DNA of 64,000 nt from Ralstonia wenshanensis (GTDB lineage Bacteria > Pseudomonadota > Gammaproteobacteria > Burkholderiales > Burkholderiaceae): assembly GCF_021173085.1 (NCBI RefSeq), contig NZ_CP076413.1, positions 868,001-932,000 of the forward strand. Direction: 5' to 3'. Made by a program: the position numbers and the translations under genes. Shown piece after piece: positions 9,895-19,787 of the stretch. Below the pieces are notes generated by a model, which ran no database searches, was not told the origin of the DNA, and saw nothing but the letters and a program-made list of their open reading frames with translations. Each line of letters starts with the position of its first letter. The stretch's first letter is position 1.

Positions 9895-11259
9895 ATGAAA
9901 ATCACCATCATCGGTAGCGGTTATGTCGGTCTGGTCACCGGCGCATGTTTGGCGGAGCTGGGCAACGATGTGTTCTGCCTCGACGTCGACCAGAAGAAGA
10001 TCGACCTGCTCAACGCCGGCGGCGTGCCCATCTACGAACCGGGCCTGAAGGAACTCATCGAGCGTAACCGCGCGGCCGGCCGCATCCAGTTTTCGACCGA
10101 TGTCGCTGCCAGCGTGGCGCACGGCGATGTGCAATTCATCGCCGTGGGTACGCCGCCCGATGAAGACGGCTCCGCCGACCTGAAGTACGTGCTGGCGGCC
10201 GCGCGCAACATCGCCCAGCACATGGCGGGCTTCAAGGTGATCGTCGACAAATCGACGGTGCCGGTGGGAACGGGCGACAAGGTGCGCGCCGCGGTTGGCG
10301 AAGTGCTGGCAACGCGCGGCAAGTCGGACATCGGCTTCTCGGTCGTGTCGAATCCGGAATTCCTGAAAGAAGGCGCCGCGGTGGACGACTTCATGCGCCC
10401 AGACCGCATCGTGCTCGGCACGTATGGCGATAACGATGGCCTGCGCGCAAAGGCCATCATGCGCACGTTGTACGCGCCGTTCAACCGCAACCATGAGCGC
10501 ACGTTCTACATGGACGTGCGCTCCGCCGAGTTCACCAAGTACGCCGCCAATTCGATGCTCGCCACGCGCATCTCGTTCATGAACGAGATGGCCAATCTGG
10601 CTGACAAAGTGGGGGCGGATATCGAACTCGTTCGCCTGGGCATCGGCTCCGACCCGCGTATCGGCTACAGCTTCCTCTACGCTGGCACCGGCTACGGCGG
10701 TTCATGCTTCCCCAAGGATGTGCAGGCGCTGGTGCGCACGGCACAGGAGTACGGTCAGACGCTGCACGTACTAGAGGCAGTTGAGGCCGTCAATGACAAG
10801 CAGAAGGAAGTGCTGGTCGGCAAGATCGAAGACCGCATGGGCGCCGACCTGACCGGCCGCACGTTCGCCATCTGGGGCCTGGCTTTCAAGCCGAATACTG
10901 ACGATATGCGCGAAGCACCGAGCCGCATCCTGATTGGCGCGCTGCTGGCGCGCGGTGCGCGCGTGCAAGTGTATGACCCGGTTGCGATGGAAGAAGCCCG
11001 CCATGCGCTGGCGCTCGATCTTTCTGCCGAGCAACTGGAACGCGTGACGTTCTGCGCCGGTCAGATGGACGCGCTCAAGAATGCCGATGCGCTGGTCATC
11101 GTGACCGAGTGGAAGGCATTCCGCAGCCCGGATTTCAACGCCGTAAAGGCCCTGTTGAAGACGCCGATGGTGTTCGACGGCCGCAACCTGTTCGAGCCGC
11201 AAGCCATGCGCGATGCGGGCTTCGAATACCAGGCCATCGGGCGCTCCACCCAATCGTAA
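9895..11259 (+). CDS. ugd: UDP-glucose 6-dehydrogenase
   Basis: 454 aa, oxidises UDP-glucose to UDP-glucuronate in two NAD-dependent steps. The NAD-binding glycine motif starts at residue 7 ([17 protein letters not shown]); the catalytic cysteine is C271 in [32 protein letters not shown] marks the UDP-binding C-terminal domain. Product can feed 4-amino-arabinose modification of lipid A or exopolysaccharide. Only 38 bases separate it from the heptose kinase gene, suggesting one operon. Confidence 0.95.
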   Translation: MKITIIGSGYVGLVTGACLAELGNDVFCLDVDQKKIDLLNAGGVPIYEPGLKELIERNRAAGRIQFSTDVAASVAHGDVQFIAVGTPPDEDGSADLKYVLAAARNIAQHMAGFKVIVDKSTVPVGTGDKVRAAVGEVLATRGKSDIGFSVVSNPEFLKEGAAVDDFMRPDRIVLGTYGDNDGLRAKAIMRTLYAPFNRNHERTFYMDVRSAEFTKYAANSMLATRISFMNEMANLADKVGADIELVRLGIGSDPRIGYSFLYAGTGYGGSCFPKDVQALVRTAQEYGQTLHVLEAVEAVNDKQKEVLVGKIEDRMGADLTGRTFAIWGLAFKPNTDDMREAPSRILIGALLARGARVQVYDPVAMEEARHALALDLSAEQLERVTFCAGQMDALKNADALVIVTEWKAFRSPDFNAVKALLKTPMVFDGRNLFEPQAMRDAGFEYQAIGRSTQS

Positions 11260-11297
11260 TCACCGAGACCCACCGGCCACTGCCGACGCCCAGACCC

Positions 11298-12230
11298 ATG
11301 ACCACGCTCGCTTCCGAACAGATCCACGCCGCCCGCATTCTCGTGGTCGGCGACATGATGCTCGACCGCTACTGGTTTGGGGATGTCGATCGGATTTCGC
11401 CGGAAGCACCGGTACCGGTCGTTCAGATCAAGCGCCAGGAAGAACGCCTTGGTGGTGCCGCCAACGTGGCGCGCAACGTGGCGGCACTGGGCGCACAGGC
11501 CACCATGCTCGGGGTGATTGGCGACGACGAACCGGGCCGCACCATCGAAACGCTGCTTGGCGAGAGCCACGTTACGGGTCACCTGCATCGCGATCCGGCG
11601 GTCAACACGACGATCAAGCTGCGCGTGCTGGCACGTCAGCAACAATTGATACGCGTTGACTTTGAAAATGCGCCCACGCACGAAGTGCTGATATCGGTGC
11701 TCGATCGTTTCGCCATGCTGGTGCCGCAGCACGACGTGGTGGTGCTGTCGGACTACGGTAAGGGCGGTCTCACGCACGTCGGCAAGATGATCGAGATGTC
11801 GCGCCACGCCGGCCGCCGCGTGCTGGTCGACCCGAAGGGCGACGATTATTCGCGCTACAAGGGCGCAACCATGATTACGCCCAACCGCGCTGAAATGCGC
11901 CAGGTGGTGGGCTCGTGGAAATCCGAGCAGGACCTCACCATCCGTGCACAAAACCTGCGCCGCGAACTGCAGCTAGAGGCACTGCTGCTTACACGCTCGG
12001 AAGAAGGCATGACGCTTTATACCGAGCACGAGGTGTTGCACGTGTCAGCGCAGGCACGGGAAGTATTCGACGTCTCGGGCGCAGGCGATACCGTGATCGC
12101 CACGCTGGCCGCGTTGCTTGGCGCGGGCGCCAACATCAAGGAAGCCGTGCAGTATGCGAATCGCGCAGGCGGCATCGTCGTCGGCAAGCTGGGCACTGCT
12201 GTCGTCACGCACGCAGAACTCTTTAACTGA
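11298..12230 (+). CDS. rfaE1: D-glycero-beta-D-manno-heptose-7-phosphate kinase (RfaE domain I only)
   Basis: 310 aa PfkB-type sugar kinase. VVGDMMLDRYWFGDVDRISPEAPVPV and GGAANVARNVAALGA are the substrate/ATP signatures; DVSGAGDTVIATLAALLGAG is the C-terminal PfkB motif with the catalytic Asp. It phosphorylates heptose-7-phosphate to the 1,7-bisphosphate for LPS core heptose. E. coli HldE carries a second, adenylyltransferase domain; here the gene stops after the kinase, so the adenylyltransferase must be encoded elsewhere. Starts at ATG 11298; 18 bases before hldD. Confidence 0.92.
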   Translation: MTTLASEQIHAARILVVGDMMLDRYWFGDVDRISPEAPVPVVQIKRQEERLGGAANVARNVAALGAQATMLGVIGDDEPGRTIETLLGESHVTGHLHRDPAVNTTIKLRVLARQQQLIRVDFENAPTHEVLISVLDRFAMLVPQHDVVVLSDYGKGGLTHVGKMIEMSRHAGRRVLVDPKGDDYSRYKGATMITPNRAEMRQVVGSWKSEQDLTIRAQNLRRELQLEALLLTRSEEGMTLYTEHEVLHVSAQAREVFDVSGAGDTVIATLAALLGAGANIKEAVQYANRAGGIVVGKLGTAVVTHAELFN

Positions 12231-12248
12231 TCATCCGATCAACAGATC

Positions 12249-13244
12249 ATGACCATCATCGTCACTGGCGCGGCCGGCTTTATCGGCGCCAACATCGTTA
12301 AAGGCCTGAACGAGCGCGGCGAGACCGACATCATCGCCGTCGACAACCTCACGCGGGCCGACAAGTTCAAGAACATCGTCGACTGCCAGATCAGCGACTA
12401 CCTGGACAAGACCGATTTTGTCGAACGCTTTGCGCGCGGCGAGTTCGGCAAAGTCCGCGCGATCTTCCATGAGGGCGCCTGCTCCGACACCATGGAGACC
12501 GATGGCCGCTACATGATGGACAACAATTACCGCTACTCGCTGGCAGTGATGCGCGCGTGCTTGGACCAAGGCGTGCAGTTTCTCTATGCCTCGTCGGCTG
12601 CCACGTACGGCGCGTCGGAAACGTTCCGCGAAGAGCCCGAGTTCGAGCGGCCGCTCAACGTGTATGGGTATTCCAAGCTGCTGTTCGACCAGATCGTGCG
12701 CCGTGTCATGCCGACGGCGCTGTCGCAGATCGCGGGCTTCCGCTACTTCAACGTCTACGGCCCGCGCGAGCAGCACAAGGGTCGCATGGCGTCGGTGGCA
12801 TTCCACAACTTCAACCAGTTCCGCGCAGAAGGGACTGTCAAGCTGTTCGGCGAGTACAACGGCTATCCGCAGGGCGGTCAGATGCGCGATTTCGTGTCGG
12901 TGGAAGATGTGGTGAAGGTCAACCTGTTCTTCTTCGACAATCCGGACAAATCGGGCATCTTCAATCTCGGCACGGGCCGTGCGCAGCCGTTCAACGACAT
13001 CGCCACGACGGTCGTGAACACATTGCGCGCAGCGGAAGGCAAGCCTGCGCTTTCCACCGAAGAGCTGGCACAGGAAGGCCTGATCGAATACGTAAAATTT
13101 CCCGATGCGTTGCGTGGCAAGTACCAGTGCTTCACGCAGGCTGACCAGTCGCGCCTGCGCGCGGCAGGTTACACGGCACCGTTCCTGACGGTCCAGGAAG
13201 GCGTGGAGCGTTACTGCCAGTGGCTGTTGAAGCAGCCGGCCTGA
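12249..13244 (+). CDS. hldD: ADP-L-glycero-D-manno-heptose-6-epimerase
   Basis: 331 aa short-chain dehydrogenase/epimerase that inverts C6 of ADP-heptose, the last step in making the LPS inner-core sugar. NAD(P) motif [16 protein letters not shown] at the N-terminus, SSAATYGA, and the catalytic Y-x3-K in [29 protein letters not shown] is typical of HldD. Directly follows the heptose kinase, consistent with a shared pathway and transcript. Confidence 0.96.
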   Translation: MTIIVTGAAGFIGANIVKGLNERGETDIIAVDNLTRADKFKNIVDCQISDYLDKTDFVERFARGEFGKVRAIFHEGACSDTMETDGRYMMDNNYRYSLAVMRACLDQGVQFLYASSAATYGASETFREEPEFERPLNVYGYSKLLFDQIVRRVMPTALSQIAGFRYFNVYGPREQHKGRMASVAFHNFNQFRAEGTVKLFGEYNGYPQGGQMRDFVSVEDVVKVNLFFFDNPDKSGIFNLGTGRAQPFNDIATTVVNTLRAAEGKPALSTEELAQEGLIEYVKFPDALRGKYQCFTQADQSRLRAAGYTAPFLTVQEGVERYCQWLLKQPA

Positions 13245-13331
13245 CCGCTCAGTCGTTTCAAGAATCAGACAGCGTGTGACTTTTTGTCCGCGCGCAGCGG
13301 CATCGCCAGGATGCTCTTTAAGATGTGCCGA

Positions 13332-13357
13332 AACCGCCGCTCACGTGGCGGTTTTTT
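13332..13357 (+). terminator. Intrinsic terminator after hldD
   Basis: AACCGCC (13332-13338) and GGCGGTT (13347-13353) flank an 8-base loop and run into TTTTTT. Ends the ugd-hldD unit 88 bases after the hldD stop; it also lies only 25 bases before the next gene start. Confidence 0.85.
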
Positions 13358-13381
13358 ATTCCCTATACCAAGGAGAAGCAC

Positions 13382-13705
13382 ATGTTGAAGAAGCTGTTGG
13401 CCACCGCCTTGATGTCGCTGTCGATGCTGTCCGCCTCGTGGGCTGCGGTAGACGTGAATACCGCAGATCACGCTGCGCTGGAAACGTTGTCCGGCATCGG
13501 CCCCAAGCGTTCCAAATCGATCATTGAAGAGCGCACCAAGAACGGCCCGTACAAAGACGCCACCGACTTCAAGGCTCGCGTGGCCGGCATTGGCGACAAG
13601 ACGCTCGCCAAGCTGGAAAACGAAGGGCTGACTTTCGGTGCACCGGCACCGGCACCGGTACCGACCGCCGTCAAGAAGGACGGTAAGGACGCGAAGAAGA
13701 AGTAA
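13382..13705 (+). CDS. ComEA-like exported helix-hairpin-helix protein
   Basis: 107 aa with a signal peptide (MLKKLLATALMSLSMLSASWA) and a ComEA-type double helix-hairpin-helix: VDVNTADHAALETLSGIGPKRS, then FKARVAGIGDKTLAKLENEG. The tail is proline- and lysine-rich (APAPAPVPTAVKKDG). Such proteins bind double-stranded DNA non-specifically in the periplasm and take part in natural transformation; whether this one does is unknown. An AAGGAG ribosome-binding site precedes ATG 13382. It is monocistronic, bracketed by terminators on both sides. Confidence 0.88.
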   Translation: MLKKLLATALMSLSMLSASWAAVDVNTADHAALETLSGIGPKRSKSIIEERTKNGPYKDATDFKARVAGIGDKTLAKLENEGLTFGAPAPAPVPTAVKKDGKDAKKK

Positions 13706-13727
13706 GCGGGGCAGCCATCCTGCCGAC

Positions 13728-13754
13728 AACGCCCCACCCCGAGCGGGGCGTTTT
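13728..13754 (+). terminator. Intrinsic terminator after the ComEA-like gene
   Basis: AACGCCCC (13728-13735) pairs with GGGGCGTT (13745-13752), followed by TTTT. Confidence 0.88.
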
Positions 13755-13785
13755 GCCATGTGCGGGGCAGGGATTTTGGCTGCAT

Positions 13786-13791
13786 TACAAT
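13786..13791 (+). promoter_or_regulatory. Candidate -10 element for cysM
   Basis: TACAAT in GCATTACAATGG, 27 bases before the cysM ATG and just after a terminator, so a promoter is expected here. Confidence 0.5.
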
Positions 13792-13817
13792 GGCTGGATT
13801 CCCGTCCCCCACGCATC

Positions 13818-14720
13818 ATGGCCTATCTCACCATCGAAGACACCATCGGCAACACGCCGCTGGTTCAGCTCCAACGCATTCCCGGCGAAGGCAACGCGCG
13901 CCGCGGCAATGTCATCCTCGGCAAACTCGAAGGCAATAACCCGGCCGGCTCGGTCAAGGATCGCCCCGCGCTGTCCATGATCAAGCACGCCGAAGCGCGT
14001 GGCCGCATCAAGCCGGGTGACACGCTGATCGAGTCCACGTCCGGCAACACGGGCATTGCCCTGGCCATGGCCGCCGCCGTGCGTGGTTACAAGATGGTGC
14101 TGATCATGCCGGAAGATCTGTCGGTGGAACGCCGCCAGAGCATGGCTGCTTACGGCGCGGAGATCATTCTCACCCCCGTCAAGGGCGGCATGGAATACGC
14201 ACGCGACCTGGCCGACGCGATGGAAAAGGAAGGCAAGGGCGTCATCCTCGATCAGTTTGCCAACCCGGACAACCCGCTTGCGCATTACGAGACCACCGGG
14301 CCCGAACTGTGGCGCGACACCGAAGGCCGCATCACGCATTTCGTCTCGGCGATGGGGACGACGGGCACGATTACTGGTGTCTCGCGCTTCCTGAAAGAAA
14401 AGAACGCCGACATCCAGATCGTGGGCGCACAGCCGGAAGAAGGTTCGCGCATTCCGGGCATCCGCAAGTGGCCCGAGGCGTACATGCCGAAGATCTACGA
14501 TCCGAAGTACATCGATCGTACCGAGCCGGTGAGTCAGTCCGACGCCGAGCACATGGCGCGTCGCATGGCTCGCGAAGAAGGTATCTTCTGCGGGATATCT
14601 GCGGCGGGTGCGTTGTGCGTGGCACTGCGTGTGGCCGAGGAAGTCGAAAACGCGACGATCGTGTTCGTGGTGTGCGATCGAGGCGACCGTTACTTGTCGA
14701 CGGGCGTTTTCCCCGCCTGA
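13818..14720 (+). CDS. cysM: Cysteine synthase B
   Basis: 300 aa fold-type II PLP enzyme. IGNTPLVQLQRI, the PLP lysine K47 in NNPAGSVKDRPAL, and STSGNTGIALA are the family signatures; RRQSMAAYGAEII and the C-terminal ending CDRGDRYLSTGVF match CysM rather than CysK. It makes cysteine from O-acetylserine and sulfide, and in the B isozyme also from thiosulfate. ATG 13818 is preferred; the frame is open further upstream but across a terminator. Transcribed alone. Confidence 0.94.
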   Translation: MAYLTIEDTIGNTPLVQLQRIPGEGNARRGNVILGKLEGNNPAGSVKDRPALSMIKHAEARGRIKPGDTLIESTSGNTGIALAMAAAVRGYKMVLIMPEDLSVERRQSMAAYGAEIILTPVKGGMEYARDLADAMEKEGKGVILDQFANPDNPLAHYETTGPELWRDTEGRITHFVSAMGTTGTITGVSRFLKEKNADIQIVGAQPEEGSRIPGIRKWPEAYMPKIYDPKYIDRTEPVSQSDAEHMARRMAREEGIFCGISAAGALCVALRVAEEVENATIVFVVCDRGDRYLSTGVFPA

Positions 14721-14742
14721 CGGCACGCCGCATCGCCAAGAA

Positions 14743-14768
14743 AAAAGCGCAGCCGAAGCTGCGCTTTT
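14743..14768. terminator. Bidirectional terminator between cysM and mltB
   Basis: AAAAGCGCAGC / GCTGCGCTTTT with a CGAA loop; an A-run on the left and T-run on the right allow it to serve both the forward cysM and the reverse mltB transcripts. Confidence 0.9.
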
Positions 14769-14787
14769 TGTTTGCGTGGACGATGGA

Positions 14788-15912
14788 TCAACCCTGCATC
14801 GCCTGCCGCACGGCTTGGCCCAACTCGTACACCGCAGCTGCGTAGAAGAAGCTGCGGTTGTAGCGCGTGAGCACGTAGAAGTTGCGCAGGCCGACGCGGT
14901 ACTCGGTCGGCTGACCTGGCGTGGGCAGGTCGATCATCAGCACTTCGGTTTCCTTCTCGCGTGCGGCATCGACGCCCGGAGCCAGCGCCAGACCAGCGCG
15001 TGTGAGCTTGGACAACGTCATGCCGGGATACGGCTGGCCGTCTGCGGCTGCTGCTGCTATGCCCTGGCTGTCCGCATCGCCGGCAATGTTCCACATCACA
15101 GGGCGGTTCGGTTCCCAGCCGTGCATCTGCAGGAAGCGTGCGACGCTGCCGATGGCATCCACCGCGCTGTTGCGCAGGTCGATATGACCATCGCGGTCGT
15201 AATCGATGGCGTATTCGCGGATGCTGGTTGGCATGAATTGCGGAATGCCGACTGCGCCCGCATACGAGCCGAGGACCGAGAAGGAGTCCGTGCCCGTGTC
15301 GCGGCACCAGAGCAGGAAGTCCTTGAGCTGGTTACGGAACATCGTGCTGCGGTCTTCGCGGTTGGGCGTGTCGGGGTAGTCGAAGGCCAGCGTGGACAGC
15401 GCGTCCATCACGCGGAAGTTGCCCATGTCTCGGCCGTAGATGGTCTCGACGCCCAGGATGCCCACGATCACGTCGGCCGGCACGCCGAATTCGTTCTCGG
15501 CACGGCGCAGTGTGTCGCCGTATTGCTGCCAGAAGCGTACGCCAGCGCCAATGCGGATCGGCTCGATGAAGCGGCCGCGATAGGCCGTCCAGCTGCGACG
15601 CGCGGGCGTGGCCGGAGGCAGGATCAGGCGCGCCACCGTAGCGGAATAGGCCGTTCCGGCAAACAGCGTATCGAGCGATGTCCGGTCAAAGTTGTACTGC
15701 GCGACCAGCATGCCGATGAAGGCCTGCGTTTGCGGATTGTTGCGATAACGATCGGGGTCGATCTCTTCTTCATGCACCGCAACGCGGCGCTTGGGCGACT
15801 TGGCAGCTTTCTTGGCAGCCAGCGAGAGCGCCGGGAAAGAGAGCGCGGAGAGCGCTGCGCCGGCCACCAGGGCGCGCAATACGGGACGACGGGAAGAAGG
15901 CGATTGGCTCAT
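14788..15912 (-). CDS. mltB: Membrane-bound lytic murein transglycosylase B
   Basis: 374 aa. An N-terminal export signal (RRPVLRALVAGAALSALSFPALSLAA) has no lipobox cysteine, so it is probably periplasmic and soluble or signal-anchored. The SLT_2 fold includes the catalytic glutamate in ILGVETIYGRDMGNFRVMDAL, GSYAGAVGIPQFMPTS and NSAVDAIGSVARFLQMHGW. It cleaves peptidoglycan glycan strands with formation of 1,6-anhydro-MurNAc. Divergent from the deacetylase-family gene at 16044. Confidence 0.93.
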   Translation of the reverse strand: MSQSPSSRRPVLRALVAGAALSALSFPALSLAAKKAAKSPKRRVAVHEEEIDPDRYRNNPQTQAFIGMLVAQYNFDRTSLDTLFAGTAYSATVARLILPPATPARRSWTAYRGRFIEPIRIGAGVRFWQQYGDTLRRAENEFGVPADVIVGILGVETIYGRDMGNFRVMDALSTLAFDYPDTPNREDRSTMFRNQLKDFLLWCRDTGTDSFSVLGSYAGAVGIPQFMPTSIREYAIDYDRDGHIDLRNSAVDAIGSVARFLQMHGWEPNRPVMWNIAGDADSQGIAAAAADGQPYPGMTLSKLTRAGLALAPGVDAAREKETEVLMIDLPTPGQPTEYRVGLRNFYVLTRYNRSFFYAAAVYELGQAVRQAMQG

Positions 15913-16043
15913 GGGCAGGCTTCATACAGGATCGGGGCATTGTAGCGGATGCGTCTGTTGGATCGCCCGGGGCGCGCGGCGTTGTGGCACAGCCGTGCTA
16001 ACGTATCGGCTGGAGACACTGAAGCACACCGGATCACAACAAC

Positions 16044-16967
16044 ATGGCGACCGGCCTCTACACGCATCCTGAATTCCTCCGGCACGAGATGGGACCGCAC
16101 CATCCCGAATGCCCGGACCGCCTGCGCGCGATCGAAGACCAGCTCATCGCCAGCCGCATCGACGACCTGCTCGTTCCCTGCGAGGCGCCGCCCGCCACCG
16201 AGGCGCAGCTATGTCGCGTCCATCGCGCTGAATACGTGCGCGAGCTGGTGGCCAGCGTGCCGATTGCCGGTTATATGCCGATCGATCCCGACACCTCGAT
16301 GAACCCGCACACCTACATGGCCGCGGTGTTGGCCGCGGGGGCTGCGGTGGACGCCACCGACAAGGTCATCGCCGGCGAGCTGGAAAACGCCTTCTGCAGC
16401 GTGCGCCCACCCGGCCACCATGCCGAGCCGGGGCGCGCAATGGGCTTCTGCTTCTTCAACAATGTGGCGGTCGCCGCGCGTCATGCGCTGGACCATCACG
16501 GCTTGCAGCGCGTGGCGATCGTCGACTTTGACGTGCACCACGGCAACGGCACCGAAGCGGCGTTCATCGATGAGCCGCGCGTGCTGATGTGCAGCATCTT
16601 CCAGCACCCGTTCTATCCGTATTCCGGCTCAGAGACGGTGGCGGCCAATATGGTGAACATCCCGCTGCCGGCATACACCAATGGCCTGACCGTGCGTGAG
16701 GTGGTGGAAACGATCTGGTTGCCGCGTCTGGAGGTGTTCCAGCCGGAGATGCTGTTCATTTCCGCTGGCTTCGATGCGCACCGCGAAGATGATCTGGGCC
16801 AGATGGGCCTGGTCGAGGCGGACTACGCGTGGATTACGAAGCAACTCATGCAAGTGGCGCGCACGCACGCCAAGGGCCGCATCGTCAGTTGCCTGGAGGG
16901 TGGCTACAACCTCAGTGCGCTGGGCCGCAGCGTGGTGGCGCACATCAAGGCGCTGGCGGAGCTTTAA
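16044..16967 (+). CDS. Histone deacetylase family protein
   Basis: 307 aa zinc amidohydrolase of the arginase/deacetylase fold (AcuC/HdaH type). RPPGHHAEPGRAMGFCFFNNVAVAA contains the catalytic His-His pair, VDFDVHHGNGTEAAF the zinc ligands Asp and His, and SAGFDAHREDDLG the third metal ligand. Bacterial members act on acetylpolyamines or acetylated proteins; the substrate here cannot be told. Divergent from mltB; the next gene downstream is metN. Confidence 0.9.
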   Translation: MATGLYTHPEFLRHEMGPHHPECPDRLRAIEDQLIASRIDDLLVPCEAPPATEAQLCRVHRAEYVRELVASVPIAGYMPIDPDTSMNPHTYMAAVLAAGAAVDATDKVIAGELENAFCSVRPPGHHAEPGRAMGFCFFNNVAVAARHALDHHGLQRVAIVDFDVHHGNGTEAAFIDEPRVLMCSIFQHPFYPYSGSETVAANMVNIPLPAYTNGLTVREVVETIWLPRLEVFQPEMLFISAGFDAHREDDLGQMGLVEADYAWITKQLMQVARTHAKGRIVSCLEGGYNLSALGRSVVAHIKALAEL

Positions 16968-17055
16968 GCCAGCGACGATGACGAATCGTTGATGACATTC
17001 GAAAAAGTAATAAAGACATCGTTAAAGAATCGTTCCTCGCATGTAGGGTCTGCCT

Positions 17056-17061
17056 TACACT
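17056..17061 (+). promoter_or_regulatory. Candidate -10 element upstream of metNIQ
   Basis: TACACT in CCTTACACTAGCG, about 72 bases before the metN ATG and before the terminator-like hairpin at 17087-17124. If real, the metN leader would contain that hairpin. Confidence 0.4.
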
Positions 17062-17086
17062 AGCGCCTCATTCAAACAAAAAAGAG

Positions 17087-17124
17087 ACGGCAACGGCCTA
17101 GGCACAGGGCGGTTGCCGTTTTTG
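17087..17124 (+). terminator. Terminator-like hairpin directly before metN (possible attenuator)
   Basis: ACGGCAAC (17087-17094) pairs with GTTGCCGT (17112-17119), followed by TTTTT. It could simply end the upstream deacetylase-family transcript, but its T-run stops only 10 bases before the metN ATG, leaving no place for a Shine-Dalgarno sequence or for a separate metN promoter. A regulatory attenuator in the metN leader is therefore plausible. Confidence 0.75.
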
Positions 17125-17133
17125 TCTGTACGC

Positions 17134-18183
17134 ATGATCGAACTCAAGGGGATATCGCAGCACTTTCGGGGAGCGGGCGGCCATGACGTCCAAGCGCTGC
17201 GCGACGTCGACCTGACCATCAATCGGGGCGAGATTTTCGGCATCATCGGCCGCAGCGGCGCGGGTAAAAGCACGCTGGTTCGCGTCATCAACCTGCTGAA
17301 CCGGCCGACCTCCGGCACCGTCACCGTGGCGGGGCAGGAGCTCACCGCACTCAATGCCGACGGCCTGCGCCAGGCGCGCCGCAAGATCGGCATGATCTTC
17401 CAGCACTTCAATTTGCTGTCGTCGCGCACCGTGTACGACAACGTGGCGTTGCCGCTGGAGTTGGCCGGCACATCGCGCGAACGCATCCGCGAGATCGTCT
17501 TGCCACTGCTGGAACTGGTGGGCCTGTCCGCGCATAAGGACCGCTACCCCGCGCAGATTTCCGGTGGTCAGAAGCAGCGCGTTGGCATCGCACGCGCGCT
17601 GGCGAGCCAGCCGGATGTGCTGCTCTCCGACGAGGCGACCTCCGCGCTGGACCCGGAGACGACGCGCTCGATTCTTGACCTGCTGCGCAAGATCAACCGC
17701 GAATTGGGGTTGACCATCGTGCTGATCACGCACCAGATGGAAGTCATCAAGCAGGTGTGCGACCGCGTGGCGGTACTCGACGCCGGCCGGGTAGTGGAAC
17801 TGGGCCGCGTGATCGACGTGTTCCTGAAGCCTGAGCATGACGTGACGCGCGCGCTCATCGGCGAGGTGATCTCGCAAGAGTTGCCGCCCTCCGTTCTGGC
17901 GCGCGTAGAAAGCCGCCTCACAGCACGCGAGCGAGGTGGCCGTGATCATCTGTTCCGTCTCGCCTTTACGGGCGCAGGCGTAGACCAGCCGGTGCTGGCG
18001 CAGGCGATCCGCAACTACGGGCTCGACTTCAACATCCTGCACGGCCATATCGACGAGATCCAGGGCCAGGCCTTCGGCTCGCTGGCGATCCTGGCATCGG
18101 GCGAAACCGCTGACATCAACAACGCAATGAGTTTCCTGCGCGAGCAAGGCGTGGTGGTCGAGGAGATCAATCATGTGGTCTGA
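17134..18183 (+). CDS. metN: Methionine ABC transporter, ATP-binding protein
   Basis: 349 aa. Walker A in [20 protein letters not shown]-loop [14 protein letters not shown], signature [16 protein letters not shown], Walker [17 protein letters not shown]-loop ITHQMEV. The C-terminal ~100 residues form the ACT-like NIL domain (LLRLAFTG-type segment, VEEINHVV), which in MetN binds methionine and inhibits transport. The canonical MetN start MIELKG is at ATG 17134, but no ribosome-binding site is visible before it. Overlaps metI by 11 bases. Confidence 0.95.
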   Translation: MIELKGISQHFRGAGGHDVQALRDVDLTINRGEIFGIIGRSGAGKSTLVRVINLLNRPTSGTVTVAGQELTALNADGLRQARRKIGMIFQHFNLLSSRTVYDNVALPLELAGTSRERIREIVLPLLELVGLSAHKDRYPAQISGGQKQRVGIARALASQPDVLLSDEATSALDPETTRSILDLLRKINRELGLTIVLITHQMEVIKQVCDRVAVLDAGRVVELGRVIDVFLKPEHDVTRALIGEVISQELPPSVLARVESRLTARERGGRDHLFRLAFTGAGVDQPVLAQAIRNYGLDFNILHGHIDEIQGQAFGSLAILASGETADINNAMSFLREQGVVVEEINHVV

Positions 18184-18826
18184 CCTGACCGACCTGTTTC
18201 TGCCGGCCTTCTGGGAAACGCTCGCCATGGTCGGCGTGTCCGGTGGCATTGGTGCGCTGTTTGGCGTGCCGCTGGGCGTACTGCTGTATCTGACGACTTC
18301 GGGCGGCGTGCTGTCGGCGCCGGTGTTCAACCGCGTGGCAGGCCTCGTCGTCAATGCCGTGCGCTCGGTGCCGTTCATCATCCTGCTGGTCGCGGTGATT
18401 CCGTTCACCCGCTTGCTGGCGGGCTCGTCCATCGGCACCGCTGCGGCCATCGTGCCGCTCACGATTGCTGCGATTCCGTTTGTTGCGCGCCTGGTCGAGA
18501 CTGCGCTGCGCGAAGTGGACCGTGGCCTGATCGAAGCCGCGCAGTCGATGGGCGCGACGACCGGCCAGCTCGTCTACAAGGTGTTGTTGCCCGAGGCGAT
18601 GCCGGGCATCCTCGCCGGCCTGACGATCACCTTCGTCAGCCTTGTCGGCTACTCGGCCATGGCTGGCACCATCGGCGGCGGCGGCCTCGGGGATCTGGGC
18701 ATCCGCTACGGTTATCAGCGCTATGAATCGGACATCATGCTGGCGGTGGTCGTCATCCTGATCGTCTTTGTGCAGGCGGTGCAATCGACGGGCGATTGGC
18801 TCGTGCGCCGCCTGAGCCACCGTTAA
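18173..18826 (+). CDS. metI: Methionine ABC transporter, permease
   Basis: 217 aa, five hydrophobic segments, inner membrane. The EAA loop that docks on MetN is seen as [26 protein letters not shown] (about residues 122-147). Forms the MetI dimer of the D/L-methionine importer. Its start lies inside the end of metN, so translation is coupled; metQ follows after 33 bases. Confidence 0.95.
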   Translation: MWSDLTDLFLPAFWETLAMVGVSGGIGALFGVPLGVLLYLTTSGGVLSAPVFNRVAGLVVNAVRSVPFIILLVAVIPFTRLLAGSSIGTAAAIVPLTIAAIPFVARLVETALREVDRGLIEAAQSMGATTGQLVYKVLLPEAMPGILAGLTITFVSLVGYSAMAGTIGGGGLGDLGIRYGYQRYESDIMLAVVVILIVFVQAVQSTGDWLVRRLSHR

Positions 18827-18859
18827 TCACCCAATCGACAGACACAACGAGGAAACGCA

Positions 18860-19660
18860 ATGAATCGCCGTCAACTGCTGCAATGGTCCGCGAGCCTGGG
18901 CGCCGCATTGGCACTGGTCGCAGGTAGCGCCCTGGCGCAGGGCAAGCCGATCAAGATCGGCGTGACCGCCGGCCCGCACGCCGAGATCATGGAAGAAGTG
19001 AAGAAGGTCGCCGAGAAAGACGGCCTGAAGCTCCAGATCGTCGAGTTCAACGATTACATCCAACCGAACGCCGCCTTGGCAGCCGGCGATCTGGACGCCA
19101 ACAGCTATCAGCACCAGCCGTATCTGGACGACCAGATCGCGACGCGCGGCTATAAGTTCGTGAGTGTCGGTCAGACCATCACGTTCCCGATGGGGATCTA
19201 CTCGAAGAAGATCAAGTCGCTGAAGGAACTGAAGGACGGTGCGCGCTTCGGCCTGCCGAACGACCCCACCAACGGCGGCCGCGCGCTGCTGCTGCTGCAA
19301 TCGCAGGGCGTGATCAAGCTCAAGCCGAACGCGGGTTTCAAGGCCTCGCCGCGCGATGTGGCCGAGAACCCGAAGAAGCTGAAGTTTGTCGAGTTGGATG
19401 CGGCGCAACTGCCGCGCTCGCTGGATGATCTGGATGCCGCCGCCGTCAACGGTAACTACGCCGAGAAAGCCAACCTGGACCCGACTAAGGATGGCATCGC
19501 CATCGAAAGCCCCAAGGGCCCGTACGCCAACGTGATTGCCGTGCGTGCCGCTGACAAGGATCAGCCGTGGGTCGCCAAGCTGGTCAAGGCCTACCACTCG
19601 GATGCGGTGAAGGCGTTTGTGAAAGCCAAGTACAAAGACGCCGTGATCGTGGCTTGGTAA
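18860..19660 (+). CDS. metQ: Methionine-binding protein of the MetNIQ transporter
   Basis: 266 aa NlpA-family substrate-binding protein. The signal peptide (MNRRQLLQWSASLGAALALVAGSALAQG) ends in an ordinary signal peptidase I site without a lipobox Cys, unlike the E. coli lipoprotein MetQ, so it is likely soluble in the periplasm. IKIGVTAGPHAEIMEEVKK, GDLDANSYQHQPYLD and the NDPTNGGRAL segment are family hallmarks. A ribosome-binding site (GAGGAAACGCA) precedes the ATG. Confidence 0.95.
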   Translation: MNRRQLLQWSASLGAALALVAGSALAQGKPIKIGVTAGPHAEIMEEVKKVAEKDGLKLQIVEFNDYIQPNAALAAGDLDANSYQHQPYLDDQIATRGYKFVSVGQTITFPMGIYSKKIKSLKELKDGARFGLPNDPTNGGRALLLLQSQGVIKLKPNAGFKASPRDVAENPKKLKFVELDAAQLPRSLDDLDAAAVNGNYAEKANLDPTKDGIAIESPKGPYANVIAVRAADKDQPWVAKLVKAYHSDAVKAFVKAKYKDAVIVAW

Positions 19661-19698
19661 GCACTTTTACACACGGTTAGAGGGTTTCCCCCAACTCG

Positions 19699-19733
19699 TT
19701 GCCGGACGTTTGACTGGCGTCCGGCAAATTTTC
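19699..19733 (+). terminator. Terminator after metQ
   Basis: TTGCCGGACG (19699-19708) pairs with CGTCCGGCAA (19718-19727), with a short ATTTT tail. Ends metNIQ. Confidence 0.75.
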
Positions 19734-19787
19734 GCGGTTAAAATAGCACGACCGTTCGGAAAAATTACGCGAGCGACCGGCCCCCCT

